Shown here in pieces: positions 19,611 through 28,100 of a stretch of DNA of 64,000 nucleotides. The notes under the pieces were generated by a model. It was not told where the DNA came from, ran no database searches, and saw nothing but the letters and a program-made list of their open reading frames with translations. Both the position numbers and the translations under genes were made by a program. Numbering within the stretch: position 1 is the first letter of the stretch; every line of letters begins with the position of its first letter. The stretch comes from Eubacteriales bacterium (GTDB taxonomy: Bacteria > Bacillota > Clostridia > Lachnospirales > Lachnospiraceae), in the NCBI GenBank assembly GCA_030536755.1, contig JAUNPJ010000004.1, positions 1 to 64,000 on the forward strand. Direction: 5' to 3'.

Positions 19611-19627
19611 GCAGAATGGAGGAAATC

Positions 19628-20197
19628 ATGGCAAAAAGCATTTTATTAGTTGGTGTGGGTGGTCAGGGTACGATTCTCGCCAGCAAGATTTTAACACTTG
19701 GTCTTATGGAGGCCGGATACGATGTAAAAATGAGCGAGATTCACGGTATGTCTCAGCGTGGCGGAAGCGTATCTTCTCAGGTTCGCTACGGAGAGAAGGT
19801 ATATTCACCGGTTGTGGAAAAAGGTGCTGCAGACATTGTAGTGGCTTTTGAGAAAATGGAAGCACTCCGTGCGCTGGATTATCTGAAAGAGGACGGCGTT
19901 TTAGTTGTAAACGATGTGGAGATTCCATCCATGTCTGTCATCGTGGGAGATGAAGATTATCCTGCAGATGTACTGGATGAAATTGGAAAACATGTAAAAG
20001 AAAAAGTAGTCAATGCGACAAAGCTTGCGACAGAGCTTGGCAATGAAAAAGCAGCGAACATCATTCTTCTCGGAACGATTATCAAATCCATGGGACTTGA
20101 GGACATCAACTGGGATGCGATTTTGGAGGCGAATATCAAACCAAAATTTGTAGAATTAAATAAAAAAGCTCTCAAAGTAGGAATGGAAGCTGTATAA
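19628..20197 (+). CDS. iorB: Indolepyruvate:ferredoxin oxidoreductase, beta subunit
   Basis: About 189 residues of the 2-oxoacid:ferredoxin oxidoreductase gamma-type domain: MAKSILLVGVGGQGTILASKIL at the start, then MSEIHGMSQRGGSVSSQVRYG, the family hallmark. ATG 19628 follows TGGAGGAAATC; a longer in-frame start at 19565 would sit inside iorA. It completes the CoA-dependent enzyme with IorA. Confidence 0.95.
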   Translation: MAKSILLVGVGGQGTILASKILTLGLMEAGYDVKMSEIHGMSQRGGSVSSQVRYGEKVYSPVVEKGAADIVVAFEKMEALRALDYLKEDGVLVVNDVEIPSMSVIVGDEDYPADVLDEIGKHVKEKVVNATKLATELGNEKAANIILLGTIIKSMGLEDINWDAILEANIKPKFVELNKKALKVGMEAV

Positions 20198-20220
20198 GAT
20201 GAAAAAATAGAATCGGAGGG

Positions 20221-20248
20221 AGAGGAGTCCAGATTCCGGGACTCCTCT
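20221..20248 (+). other. Intra-operon RNA hairpin between iorB and the transporter gene
   Basis: Perfect 10-base arms AGAGGAGTCC and GGACTCCTCT with an 8-base loop and no T-run. It may mark a processing or stability site, or adjust expression of the transporter relative to iorAB. Confidence 0.6.
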
Positions 20249-20273
20249 GGGAGCTCGCGAAAGGAGTGGTTTT

Positions 20274-21773
20274 ATGCAGGAACGGGAAAAATTTGGTTCA
20301 CGATTGGGATTTATTCTGGTTTCCGCAGGATGCGCAGTCGGATTAGGTAATGTCTGGAAGTTCCCGTACATGTGTGGACAGTACGGTGGAGCGGCCTTTA
20401 TTCTCATCTATCTGGTATTTTTGGCAATCCTTGGATTTCCCATTATGGTATGTGAATTTTCGGTAGGTCGCGGAAGTCAGAAAAGCTGTGCGACTTCATT
20501 CAAAGAACTGGAACCGGAAGGTTCGAAATGGCATAATTTCGGATACTTTGGTATGGCAGGAAATTATGTGCTGATGATGTTTTACACGATGGTTGCAGGA
20601 TGGATGCTGTATTACTGTTTCCGTTCATTGAGAGGTGAATTTACACAAACAGCACTGAGCGCAGATCAGGTTGCAGAGAAATTTAGCGGTATGCTTGCAT
20701 CACCGGGAACACTGACTTTATGGATGATCATTGCAGTTGTGCTTGCATTTGGAATCTGTTCTCTCGGTGTACAAAAAGGCGTAGAGAAAATCACAAAAGT
20801 AATGATGCTTTGTCTTCTTGGACTGATTGTGGTTCTTGCGGTGCACTCCGTCCTTCTTCCGGGCGCCGGGGCCGGTGTGAAGTTTTATCTGGTGCCGGAT
20901 TTTGCTGCCATGAAGGAAAAGGGAATCGGAAACGTGATTTTCGGGGCGATGTCTCAGGCATTCTTTACGCTGAGTATCGGTATCGGTTCGATGGCGATTT
21001 TTGGAAGCTATCTTGACAAAGACCGTTCTCTCACAGGAGAGACTGTCAGCATCACACTGCTGGATACGTTTGTAGCATTGATGGCAGGTCTGATTATTAT
21101 TCCGGCATGCTTCTCTTTCGGCATTGAGCCGGGAGCGGGTCCATCTCTGATTTTTATTACGCTGCCGAATATTTTTAATCAGATGGCTGGCGGAAGAATC
21201 TGGGGAACACTGTTTTTCCTGTTCCTGTCCTTTGCGGCATTATCAACGGTTATTGCCGTATTTGAAAACATCATCTCCTTTGCGATTGACCTTTGGGGAT
21301 GGGAGAGAAAGAAAGCGGTAGCAGTCAATATCGTTGCCATTATTGTGTTGTCGATGCCATGTATCCTTGGATTTAATGTGTTGTCCGGTATCGAGCCTCT
21401 GGGACCGGGAACTGCAATCATGGATATGGAAGATTTCCTGGTATCCAACAATCTTCTGCCTTTGGGATCTCTTGTATATCTGGGCTTTTGTACCAGCCGT
21501 TATGGATGGGGATGGAAGAACTTTATCAAGGAAGCCAATGCAGGTCAGGGAATGGGATTCCCGGAGATTCTCAAGGGATACATGACGTATATCCTTCCGA
21601 TTATTGTAGTTGTGATCTATCTGAAAGGTTACTATGATATGTTTGCACCGAAGGGAATGAAATACCTGATTCCGTGGATGATCGTGGCATTTGCATTCCT
21701 GGGACTGATCGGATGGTTTGCCTTCGGAGGAAAACGCAACGAAGCAAAAGAAAACGAAATACGAATGAAATAG
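20274..21773 (+). CDS. Sodium-dependent amino-acid transporter (NSS/SNF family)
   Basis: 499 residues with about 12 membrane helices. The family signature GFILVSAGCAVGLGNVWKFPY appears at the N-terminus, with the unwound helix-1 Na+/substrate site, then GGAAFILIYLVFL and the helix 6 motif SLGIGSM-type (SIGIGSMAIFGSY). Bacterial members import aromatic or branched amino acids with Na+ (TnaT, MhsT). The neighbouring iorAB fits an aromatic substrate. The stop codon TAG (21771-21773) lies inside the 9-bp target duplication of the mobile repeat that follows. Confidence 0.9.
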   Translation: MQEREKFGSRLGFILVSAGCAVGLGNVWKFPYMCGQYGGAAFILIYLVFLAILGFPIMVCEFSVGRGSQKSCATSFKELEPEGSKWHNFGYFGMAGNYVLMMFYTMVAGWMLYYCFRSLRGEFTQTALSADQVAEKFSGMLASPGTLTLWMIIAVVLAFGICSLGVQKGVEKITKVMMLCLLGLIVVLAVHSVLLPGAGAGVKFYLVPDFAAMKEKGIGNVIFGAMSQAFFTLSIGIGSMAIFGSYLDKDRSLTGETVSITLLDTFVALMAGLIIIPACFSFGIEPGAGPSLIFITLPNIFNQMAGGRIWGTLFFLFLSFAALSTVIAVFENIISFAIDLWGWERKKAVAVNIVAIIVLSMPCILGFNVLSGIEPLGPGTAIMDMEDFLVSNNLLPLGSLVYLGFCTSRYGWGWKNFIKEANAGQGMGFPEILKGYMTYILPIIVVVIYLKGYYDMFAPKGMKYLIPWMIVAFAFLGLIGWFAFGGKRNEAKENEIRMK

Positions 21774-21925
21774 TGTTACTGTTCACACGGCACTATCCCG
21801 CGAGGTGTTTTGGCATGAATATGCCAAAATCCCGAGACATACAAGCCAAAATTCCATTGCCGAAGGCAATCTGGAATGAATTTTGGCTAAGTTACTGTGA
21901 ACGGAGTGAACAGTAATGAAATAGT
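21766..21925. mobile_element. MITE-like 142-bp element, copy 1, with flanking direct repeats
   Basis: The element at 21775-21916 is identical over all 142 bases to 31344-31485. Its ends are inverted: GTTACTGTTCAC on the left and GTGAACAGTAA on the right. TGAAATAGT is duplicated on both sides (21766-21774 and 21917-21925), as expected for a target-site duplication. Inside are strong hairpins: TTTTGGCAT/ATGCCAAAA, a long AGCCAAAATTCCA...TTTTGGCT stem capped by TTGCC-GAA-GGCAA, and a 3' stem GTTACTGT/ACAGTAAC. It encodes no transposase. Confidence 0.85.
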
Positions 21926-21944
21926 TGATGGAAATAGAAGATAT

Positions 21945-21990
21945 CCAGAATGTGCTGGAGAATTTTGGCACATTCTGGTATTCTGTATTT
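21945..21990 (+). terminator. Possible terminator before the aminotransferase gene
   Basis: Perfect 11-base arms CCAGAATGTGC (21945-21955) and GCACATTCTGG (21968-21978), followed by a weak T-rich tract. Before the repeat inserted, this hairpin would have been just past the transporter stop, so it may end or attenuate the ptb-to-transporter transcript. Confidence 0.6.
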
Positions 21991-22037
21991 AAAAAGAAAA
22001 AGTAAATGTTCAAGTTGAACAGACAGGAGGAATTGTT

Positions 22038-23222
22038 ATGATATCAGAAAAAATGAAACCGCTTGTAAACAATAACTCAGCCATCCGCGCCATGTTTGAG
22101 GAAGGCAATAAACTCCGTGCAAAATACGGTGCAGAAAATGTATATGATTTCAGCCTTGGAAATCCGAACGTTCCGGCTCCGGAAGAGGTAAAAGAGGCGA
22201 TTATCGATCTCGTGACAAAGGAAGATCCGGTTGTGCTTCACGGATATATGAGCAATGCAGGATTTGAGGATGTGCGTCAGAGCATCGCAGAGTCTCTGAA
22301 CCGTCGCTTTGGCACAAATTTTGCTGCGAAAAACCTGATTATGACTGTCGGTGCGGCAAGCGGATTAAATGTTATTCTGAAAACAATCCTGAATCCGGGA
22401 GAAGAGGTTATCGTATTTGCACCTTACTTCCTGGAGTATGGTTCTTATGTGCGCAACTATGACGGCAAACTCGTGGAGATTTCCCCGGATACTTCTACCT
22501 TCCAGCCGAATCTCGAGGAACTGGAGCAGAAGATCACTGCAAACACAAGAGCAGTCATCGTAAACACACCGCACAATCCGACCGGTGTTGTGTATTCCGA
22601 GGAAACAATCAAGAAGCTGGCAGCCATTCTGGAGGCAAAACAGAAAGAATTCGGCAGCGTGATTTATCTGATTTCGGACGAGCCTTACCGTGAACTGGCA
22701 TATGACGGCGTAGAAGTTCCATATCTGACAAAATACTACGACAACACGGTGGTTGGCTACTCTTACAGCAAATCTCTGTCTCTTCCGGGAGAGCGTATCG
22801 GTTATCTTGTCATTCCGGATGAGGTAGACGGAAGTGAAGAAGTGATCGCAGCGGCATCGATTGCCAACCGTGTCAGCGGTTCTGTAAACGCACCGTCCCT
22901 GATTCAGAAGGTGATCGGAAGATGTGTAGACTGCCAGGTAAATCTGGAATATTATGACAGAAACCGTACAACCTTATACGAAGGACTGAAAAACGTTGGC
23001 CTCGAGTGTATCAAACCGCAGGGCGCCTTCTATCTCTTTGTGAAATCACCGGTTCCGGATGAGAAAGAATTTGTCGCAGCAGCAAAGAAATACAACATTT
23101 TAATGGTACCGGGAAGCTCCTTTGCATGCCCTGGATATGTACGTCTGGCATACTGTGTATCTTATGAGTGCATTCAGAATTCCCTTCCGGCATTTGCCAA
23201 ACTGATGGAAGAATTCAAATAA
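22038..23222 (+). CDS. PLP-dependent class I/II aminotransferase (AspC/AraT-like)
   Basis: 394 residues with the fold-type I landmarks: YDFSLGNPNVPAP at the start, NTPHNPTGVVY, the aspartate in ISDEPYRELAYDG, and the PLP lysine in YSYSKSLSLPGERIGYL. The ribosome binding site is GGAGGA. Its position between the Na+/amino-acid transporter and butyrate kinase, with iorAB upstream, suggests it makes the 2-oxo acid used by IorAB. The exact amino acid cannot be read from the sequence. Confidence 0.9.
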   Translation: MISEKMKPLVNNNSAIRAMFEEGNKLRAKYGAENVYDFSLGNPNVPAPEEVKEAIIDLVTKEDPVVLHGYMSNAGFEDVRQSIAESLNRRFGTNFAAKNLIMTVGAASGLNVILKTILNPGEEVIVFAPYFLEYGSYVRNYDGKLVEISPDTSTFQPNLEELEQKITANTRAVIVNTPHNPTGVVYSEETIKKLAAILEAKQKEFGSVIYLISDEPYRELAYDGVEVPYLTKYYDNTVVGYSYSKSLSLPGERIGYLVIPDEVDGSEEVIAAASIANRVSGSVNAPSLIQKVIGRCVDCQVNLEYYDRNRTTLYEGLKNVGLECIKPQGAFYLFVKSPVPDEKEFVAAAKKYNILMVPGSSFACPGYVRLAYCVSYECIQNSLPAFAKLMEEFK

Positions 23223-23267
23223 ACGAAAAAATGGTAACTGTTTGTTTCTGAGAAACGGAGGGATCGT

Positions 23268-24389
23268 ATGTCCTTGAAACAGTTGATTATCAATCCTGGT
23301 TCCACTAGCACAAAGCTGGCTCTGTATGAGGACAGAGAATGTGTGGTACAGGAAAATATTGAGCATGATGCCAGTGAACTGGCCGCGTTTGAAAAGATTC
23401 CGGATCAGATCCCGTATCGTATGAATGTCATCCGGGAATTTATGGAACGAAATCAGATCAAAGGAGACGAGCTGGCTACTATTATGGGGCGAGGAGGTCT
23501 CGTGCCCGGACTTCATACCGGCGGATATCGTATGAACGATGAACTGTTTTATGCACTGGAAAGTGATAAGATCAGTTCTCCGCACGCTTCCAATCTCGGG
23601 GGTATGCTGGGCAAGCTGATTGGGGATGCATATGGAAAACCGGCATACATTTATGATGCGGTGACTTCCAGTGAGCTGCCGCCGGTGGCGCAGGTGACGG
23701 GAATTCCAAAGATTACAAGGCAGAGTTTCTGCCACGTGCTCAACAGCCGTGCGATGGCACTTCGCTATGCGAAAGAAAACGGGCTGGATTACAACAAGCT
23801 GAATTTGATTGTGGCACATCTGGGAGGCGGCGTATCTGCCAGCGTGCACTCACAGGGAAAAATTATTGATTCTCTGGGTGATGACGACGGGCAGTTCTCG
23901 CCGGAGCGTGCCGGAAGTGTACCTTCGCTGGAATTAATCCGTATGTGCTACTCCGGAGATTATACAAGAAACGACATGAAGAAGATGGTGCGCGGAAAAG
24001 GCGGTATGTATGCACATCTTGGCACAAGCGATTGCCGTGAGATTGAGAAAATGATCGAGAACGGAGACGAACACGCAGACCTCGTATTCCAGGCACAGGC
24101 GTATCAGATTGCCAAAGGAATCGGGCTTCTGTCGATTGTTCTGAAAGGCAATTGCGATGCGATCATTCTGACCGGCGGAGTGGCAAGATCAAAGATGCTG
24201 ACCAAACGTGTGGAAGAATATGTCGGATTCATTGCTCCTGTGGTCGTGATGCCGGGAGAAAATGAGATGGAGGCACTTGCATTTGGAGGGCTTCGTATCC
24301 TCAACGGTGTAGAGGAGGCGCACACGTATGCGCTGCCTACCGTACAGAAAGAACATACTTACAGCCAGTGGCGTCCGCCGCTGCCATAA
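23268..24389 (+). CDS. buk: Butyrate kinase-family acyl kinase
   Basis: 373 residues of the ASKHA fold: INPGSTSTKLALYED at the start, MGRGGLVPGLHTGGY, IVAHLGGGVSASVH, and the late ILTGGVARSKMLTKRV motif. The reaction is acyl-phosphate + ADP to acid + ATP. It is the terminal gene of the cluster that opens with Ptb. With IorAB and the aminotransferase it could yield an aryl- or branched-chain acid and one ATP. True butyrate specificity is not implied: no butyryl-CoA synthesis genes are nearby. Confidence 0.9.
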   Translation: MSLKQLIINPGSTSTKLALYEDRECVVQENIEHDASELAAFEKIPDQIPYRMNVIREFMERNQIKGDELATIMGRGGLVPGLHTGGYRMNDELFYALESDKISSPHASNLGGMLGKLIGDAYGKPAYIYDAVTSSELPPVAQVTGIPKITRQSFCHVLNSRAMALRYAKENGLDYNKLNLIVAHLGGGVSASVHSQGKIIDSLGDDDGQFSPERAGSVPSLELIRMCYSGDYTRNDMKKMVRGKGGMYAHLGTSDCREIEKMIENGDEHADLVFQAQAYQIAKGIGLLSIVLKGNCDAIILTGGVARSKMLTKRVEEYVGFIAPVVVMPGENEMEALAFGGLRILNGVEEAHTYALPTVQKEHTYSQWRPPLP

Positions 24390-24403
24390 AAATATACAAA
24401 AAA

Positions 24404-24431
24404 GCTGACCGTGGTTGCGGTCAGCCTTTTT
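24404..24431. terminator. Bidirectional terminator between buk and typA
   Basis: Perfect arms GCTGACCG and CGGTCAGC with a 6-base loop, flanked by A-run and T-run. It serves the convergent butyrate kinase and TypA genes. Confidence 0.9.
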
Positions 24432-24433
24432 CA

Positions 24434-26266
24434 TTATGAATTTCTCATTGCTGCACGTTTACGCTCTCTTGGATCAAGAATCTTCTTGCGGATACGAAGG
24501 TTTTCTGGTGTGATTTCCAGAAGCTCGTCACGGTCAATAAATTCCAGTGCCTGTTCCAGACTCAGAATTCTAGGCGGTGTCAGCTTCAGAGCCTCATCTG
24601 CGGAAGAAGAACGGGTGTTGGTCAGGTGCTTTGTCTTGCAGACATTCAGCTCGATGTCTTCTGCCTTACCATTCTGGCCGATGACCATGCCGCTGTAAAC
24701 CTTCTGACCAGGTCCAATAAAGAGCGTACCTCGATCCTGTGCAGAGAATAGGCCGTAGGTAACAGCCTCACCGTCCTCGAACGCGATCAGGGAGCCCTGC
24801 TTGCGGTACATCATATCGCCTTTGTATTCTCCGTAGCCGTCAAACATGGTGTTGAGAATACCGTTTCCTTTTGTGATCGTCATAAATTCGCCTCTAAAGC
24901 CGATCAGACCACGTGATGGAATGTTGAATTCCAGACGGGTAGAACCGTCGCTTGCGATGCTCATACCCTGCAGTTCGCCCTTGCGTTCGCTTAATTTGCT
25001 GATAACAGAACCAGAAAATTCATCCGGTACATCGACGTAAGCGATTTCCATCGGCTCCAGCTTTTTGCCGCGCTCATCGGTTTTATAGAGAACCTCAGCC
25101 TTGCTGACGGCGAACTCATATCCCTCGCGGCGCATATTTTCAATCAAGACAGATAGATGCAGCTCGCCTCGTCCGGATACTTTAAAGCAGTCCGGGCTTT
25201 CGGTATCTTCCACACGAAGGCTGACGTCTGTGTTCAGCTCGCGCATGAGACGCTCACGGATGTGACGGGAAGTGACAAATTTTCCTTCCTGTCCTGCCAG
25301 CGGGCTGTCGTTGACCATGAAGTTCATAGCAATCGTAGGCTCGGAAATCTTCTGGAACGGGATTGGTTCCGGATGCTCCGGTGAGCAGATTGTATCTCCG
25401 ATGTGGATATCTGCGATACCGGAAATTGCAACGATAGAGCCAATGCCTGCTTCACGGACATCCACTTTATTCAGTCCGTCGAATTCATACAGTTTGCTGA
25501 TCTTCACACGCTGCTGTTTATTCGGATCATGTTCGTTTACGAGGACGACATCCTGATTGACAGAAATCGTTCCGTTGTCCACTTTGCCAACACCAATACG
25601 GCCGACATATTCATTGTAATCAATGGTACTGATCAAAACCTGCGTCGGTGCCTCCGAGTCGCCTTCCGGTGCCGGAATATGCTCCAGGATTGTCTCAAAC
25701 AGAGGTATCATATCTTTTGGTTCATCGTCCAGGTCTTTGACCGCATAGCCTGCCTTTGCAGAAGCGAACAGGAATGGACAGTCAAGCTGCCTGTCAGAAG
25801 CATCCAGATCCATCAGAAGCTCCAGAACTTCATCTACCACTTCTTCCGGACGTGCTTCCGGACGGTCAATTTTGTTGACACAGACAATCACATCCAGATC
25901 AAGATCGAGTGCTTTTCTCAGAACAAATTTTGTCTGCGGCATCGCACCCTCAAAGGCGTCAACGACAAGAATGACACCGTTTACCATTTTCAGTACACGC
26001 TCGACCTCGCCGCCGAAGTCTGCATGTCCCGGAGTGTCGATAATGTTGATTTTCGTATTTTTGTAGTGTACTGCCGTATTTTTAGACAGAATCGTAATTC
26101 CGCGTTCACGTTCAATGTCGTTGGAATCCATGACACGCTCCTGAACTTCCTGATTTTCACGGAAAATACCGCTTTGTTTCAGAAGTTCGTCTACAAGTGT
26201 GGTTTTGCCATGGTCAACGTGAGCAATAATGGCTACGTTGCGTACATCGTCGCGTTTCATCTTCAT
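24434..26266 (-). CDS. typA: Ribosome-associated GTPase TypA/BipA
   Basis: About 610 residues, the normal TypA length. The GTPase motifs are AHVDHGKTTLVDELL (G1), the RGITI switch I segment, DTPGHADFGGEVERVL (G3) and NKIDRP (G4). The EF-G-like domains and the TypA C-terminal domain, with SRGLIGFRGEFMT, follow. It is a translational GTPase for stress adaptation and ribosome assembly. ATG 26266 is chosen because AAAGGGA lies 8 bases upstream, rather than the in-frame ATG at 26299. Confidence 0.95.
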   Translation of the reverse strand: MKMKRDDVRNVAIIAHVDHGKTTLVDELLKQSGIFRENQEVQERVMDSNDIERERGITILSKNTAVHYKNTKINIIDTPGHADFGGEVERVLKMVNGVILVVDAFEGAMPQTKFVLRKALDLDLDVIVCVNKIDRPEARPEEVVDEVLELLMDLDASDRQLDCPFLFASAKAGYAVKDLDDEPKDMIPLFETILEHIPAPEGDSEAPTQVLISTIDYNEYVGRIGVGKVDNGTISVNQDVVLVNEHDPNKQQRVKISKLYEFDGLNKVDVREAGIGSIVAISGIADIHIGDTICSPEHPEPIPFQKISEPTIAMNFMVNDSPLAGQEGKFVTSRHIRERLMRELNTDVSLRVEDTESPDCFKVSGRGELHLSVLIENMRREGYEFAVSKAEVLYKTDERGKKLEPMEIAYVDVPDEFSGSVISKLSERKGELQGMSIASDGSTRLEFNIPSRGLIGFRGEFMTITKGNGILNTMFDGYGEYKGDMMYRKQGSLIAFEDGEAVTYGLFSAQDRGTLFIGPGQKVYSGMVIGQNGKAEDIELNVCKTKHLTNTRSSSADEALKLTPPRILSLEQALEFIDRDELLEITPENLRIRKKILDPRERKRAAMRNS

Positions 26267-26315
26267 AAATTTCGTCCCTTTCAATTCATTTTCAATCATC
26301 AGATATCAGTCTTAT

Positions 26316-26338
26316 AGTAAGTAATCCAGTAAGTAATC
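26316..26338. repeat. Tandem 12-bp repeat in the typA leader
   Basis: AGTAAGTAATCC is followed directly by AGTAAGTAATC. A second pair of ACTTATAAA copies lies at about 26346 and 26380. All are in the short AT-rich gap between typA and the SSB-like gene. No function is assigned. Confidence 0.4.
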
Positions 26339-26511
26339 GGTTTCTACTTATAAAATGTGTTTTCTTCATTTTCCAACTTATAAAGTGTATCACATTTTCT
26401 CCAGATTACAAGGATTTCAAAAAAAAAATTTTTTTTGTTCTAAATTTAACATACAGAGAATAGATATGATATAGACAAAAATACCACCAAGAGGAAGGGG
26501 AACTATCATTC

Positions 26512-27138
26512 ATGGCAGATAAGATTATTGAAAACAACCAGGTATCTATTATGGGTAAAATCGCTTCAGATTTTACATTCAGTCATCAGGTGTTCGGAGA
26601 AGGATTTTATACTCTGGAACTGGTGGTCAAGAGACTCAGTGATTCAGAGGACAGGATTCCGCTTATGGTTTCAGAACGTCTGATTGACGTTACGCAGAAC
26701 TATGAAGGGGAATACATCCAGGTGCAGGGACAATTTCGTTCCTATAACCGGCATGAAGAAAAGAAGAATCGTCTGGTTCTGTCTGTCTTTGTGCGGGAAC
26801 TGAGTTTTGTGGATGAAATTGATGATTCGATGATTACCAATCAGATTTTTCTGGACGGATACATCTGCAAACCGCCGGTGTACCGCAAAACGCCTTTGGG
26901 CAGGGAAATTGCAGATTTGCTTTTGGCAGTAAACAGGCCCTATGGAAAATCGGATTACATACCCTGTATATGCTGGGGCAGAAATGCACGGTATGCGTCA
27001 GCCTTTGAGGTAGGAGGACATGTGCTGATATGGGGAAGAATCCAGAGCAGGGATTATATGAAAAAAATAAGCGAGACAGAAAGTGAAAAGCGGACTGCCT
27101 ATGAAATATCGGTCAGTAAGCTAGAGTATATGGATTAA
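26512..27138 (+). CDS. SSB-like protein with two OB folds
   Basis: 208 residues that read as two successive single-stranded-DNA-binding-type OB domains: residues 8-100 (NQVSIMGKIASDFTFSHQ...VQGQFRSYN) and 108-206 (NQIFLDGYICKPPVYRKTPLGREIADLLLAVNR...IPCICWGRNA). The second half keeps the SSB TPLGREI..F/L..AVNR motif best. There is no acidic C-terminal tail, so it is unlikely to be the replicative SSB. It is a clostridial accessory type of unknown role. It is divergent from typA and followed by the adenosyltransferase gene. Confidence 0.75.
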   Translation: MADKIIENNQVSIMGKIASDFTFSHQVFGEGFYTLELVVKRLSDSEDRIPLMVSERLIDVTQNYEGEYIQVQGQFRSYNRHEEKKNRLVLSVFVRELSFVDEIDDSMITNQIFLDGYICKPPVYRKTPLGREIADLLLAVNRPYGKSDYIPCICWGRNARYASAFEVGGHVLIWGRIQSRDYMKKISETESEKRTAYEISVSKLEYMD

Positions 27139-27265
27139 TACAATTTCATTGCCAAGTCAGACTTGCTTTTTCGCAGATTATGGTGTACTATGTATGGGAT
27201 TCGAGACCATTAATCAGGAATGTGGCTGGCATTTTTGACAGCCGGAGAAATTCTTTTTGAAAAAA

Positions 27266-27285
27266 TGTACAGTGATTCCTGTACA
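27266..27285 (+). promoter_or_regulatory. Inverted repeat next to the adenosyltransferase ribosome binding site
   Basis: Perfect arms TGTACAG (27266-27272) and CTGTACA (27279-27285) with a 6-base loop. The right arm ends where TGGAGG begins. It could be an operator or an RNA hairpin affecting translation. Confidence 0.5.
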
Positions 27286-27296
27286 TGGAGGACAAT

Positions 27297-27815
27297 ATGA
27301 AAAAGGGATTCATTGAAGTTATTTGCGGCGATGGAAAAGGAAAAACATCACTTGCTCTTGGCCAGAGTCTCAGAGCCTGTGCAAAACAGAAGAGTGTGAT
27401 CATTATTCAGTTTTTAAAGGGCAAAGAAAAAGGAGAATTGAGCTGGCTTGCCGGCACGGAGCTTGATATCAAGTTCTTTCGCTTTGAAAAATCAGAGAAG
27501 TATTTTGAAGAGCTGAGTCCGCAGCAGCAGGAAGAGCAGAGAGGAAATATCCGGAATGGATTGAATTATGCCAGAAAAGTCATTGCGACGCATGAGTGCG
27601 ATGTACTGCTTCTGGATGAGATTCTCGGACTTCCCCAGCATGGCATTGCAACATGTGAAGAGATCAATGAAATTCTCGGGGCCAACAGGAGTGATATGCA
27701 GATCATTCTGACCGGGCGCAGACTGCCGGAAGAAATGAGAGAATATGTGGATGCCGTCACGACAGTAGACACAGAATATTTATCCGAAATTTGCGTTGAC
27801 AAGGAAAGTGAATGA
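27297..27815 (+). CDS. Corrinoid (cob(I)yrinate) adenosyltransferase, CobA/BtuR type
   Basis: About 172 residues. The P-loop is GDGKGKTSLALG (from residue 11), followed by VIIIQFLKGKEKGE, the LLLDEILG Walker-B-like motif and LTGRRLPEEM near the C-terminus. It transfers the 5'-deoxyadenosyl group of ATP to reduced corrinoids. ATG 27297 is chosen for the TGGAGG five bases upstream. No other cobalamin genes are nearby, so a salvage role is likely. Its last codons contain the promoter of the next transcript. Confidence 0.85.
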   Translation: MKKGFIEVICGDGKGKTSLALGQSLRACAKQKSVIIIQFLKGKEKGELSWLAGTELDIKFFRFEKSEKYFEELSPQQQEEQRGNIRNGLNYARKVIATHECDVLLLDEILGLPQHGIATCEEINEILGANRSDMQIILTGRRLPEEMREYVDAVTTVDTEYLSEICVDKESE

Positions 27816-27824
27816 TGCTATAGT
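27796..27824 (+). promoter_or_regulatory. Promoter of the lysine-riboswitch-dapA transcript
   Basis: TTGACA (27796-27801), a 17-base spacer and TATAGT (27819-27824). The -35 lies inside the end of the adenosyltransferase gene, and the start of transcription would fall about 20 bases before the aptamer. Confidence 0.7.
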
Positions 27825-27848
27825 AATGTTTAACCAAAGAATATAAAA

Positions 27849-28010
27849 AGATAGAGGTCGCGTTGATTATGAGTAGGCCGTCTGATGTGTCAGGCACAGG
27901 GGAGGACAGTTGAAAGGAAAAGACGCCGAAAGTATGCAGTTCCTGAGATTGTATGCTTGGGCATAGGGTTAAGAGCTCTATGACTGTCATCGCAAGATGG
28001 GGAGCTATCT
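27849..28010 (+). promoter_or_regulatory. Lysine riboswitch (L box) aptamer
   Basis: The closing stem P1 is formed by AGATAG (27849-27854) and CTATCT (28005-28010). Conserved L-box segments follow in order: GATAGAGGTCGCG, ATGAGTA, GAAAGG, GACGCCGAA and GGAGCTATCT. It lies before dapA and dapB, the first lysine/diaminopimelate steps. Lysine binding should favour the terminator at 28037. Confidence 0.9.
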
Positions 28011-28036
28011 AGAGTTTATACAATGATGTATCTTTA

Positions 28037-28069
28037 GAGGCGGACTTTCTTGTCAGCCTCTTATTTTTT
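28037..28069 (+). terminator. Riboswitch-controlled terminator
   Basis: Arms GAGGC(G)GAC and GTC(A)GCCTC followed by a T-rich run. It lies between the lysine aptamer and the dapA ribosome binding site, so it is the expected expression platform. Confidence 0.8.
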
Positions 28070-28100
28070 ACTATGAAAGATGAACAAGGAGGAAATAATT

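Noticed and set aside
21674..21916. Small reading frames across the 142-bp repeat, ending FWLSYCERSEQ at both copies
   Set aside because: Both come from the same repeat, lack a ribosome binding site, and are fused to unrelated upstream sequence in each place; they are a by-product of the MITE.
16866..24389. Reading the ptb and buk genes as evidence for a butyrate synthesis operon
   Set aside because: No thl, crt, hbd, bcd or etf genes are in the neighbourhood; the interposed iorAB, transporter and aminotransferase favour amino-acid oxidation instead.
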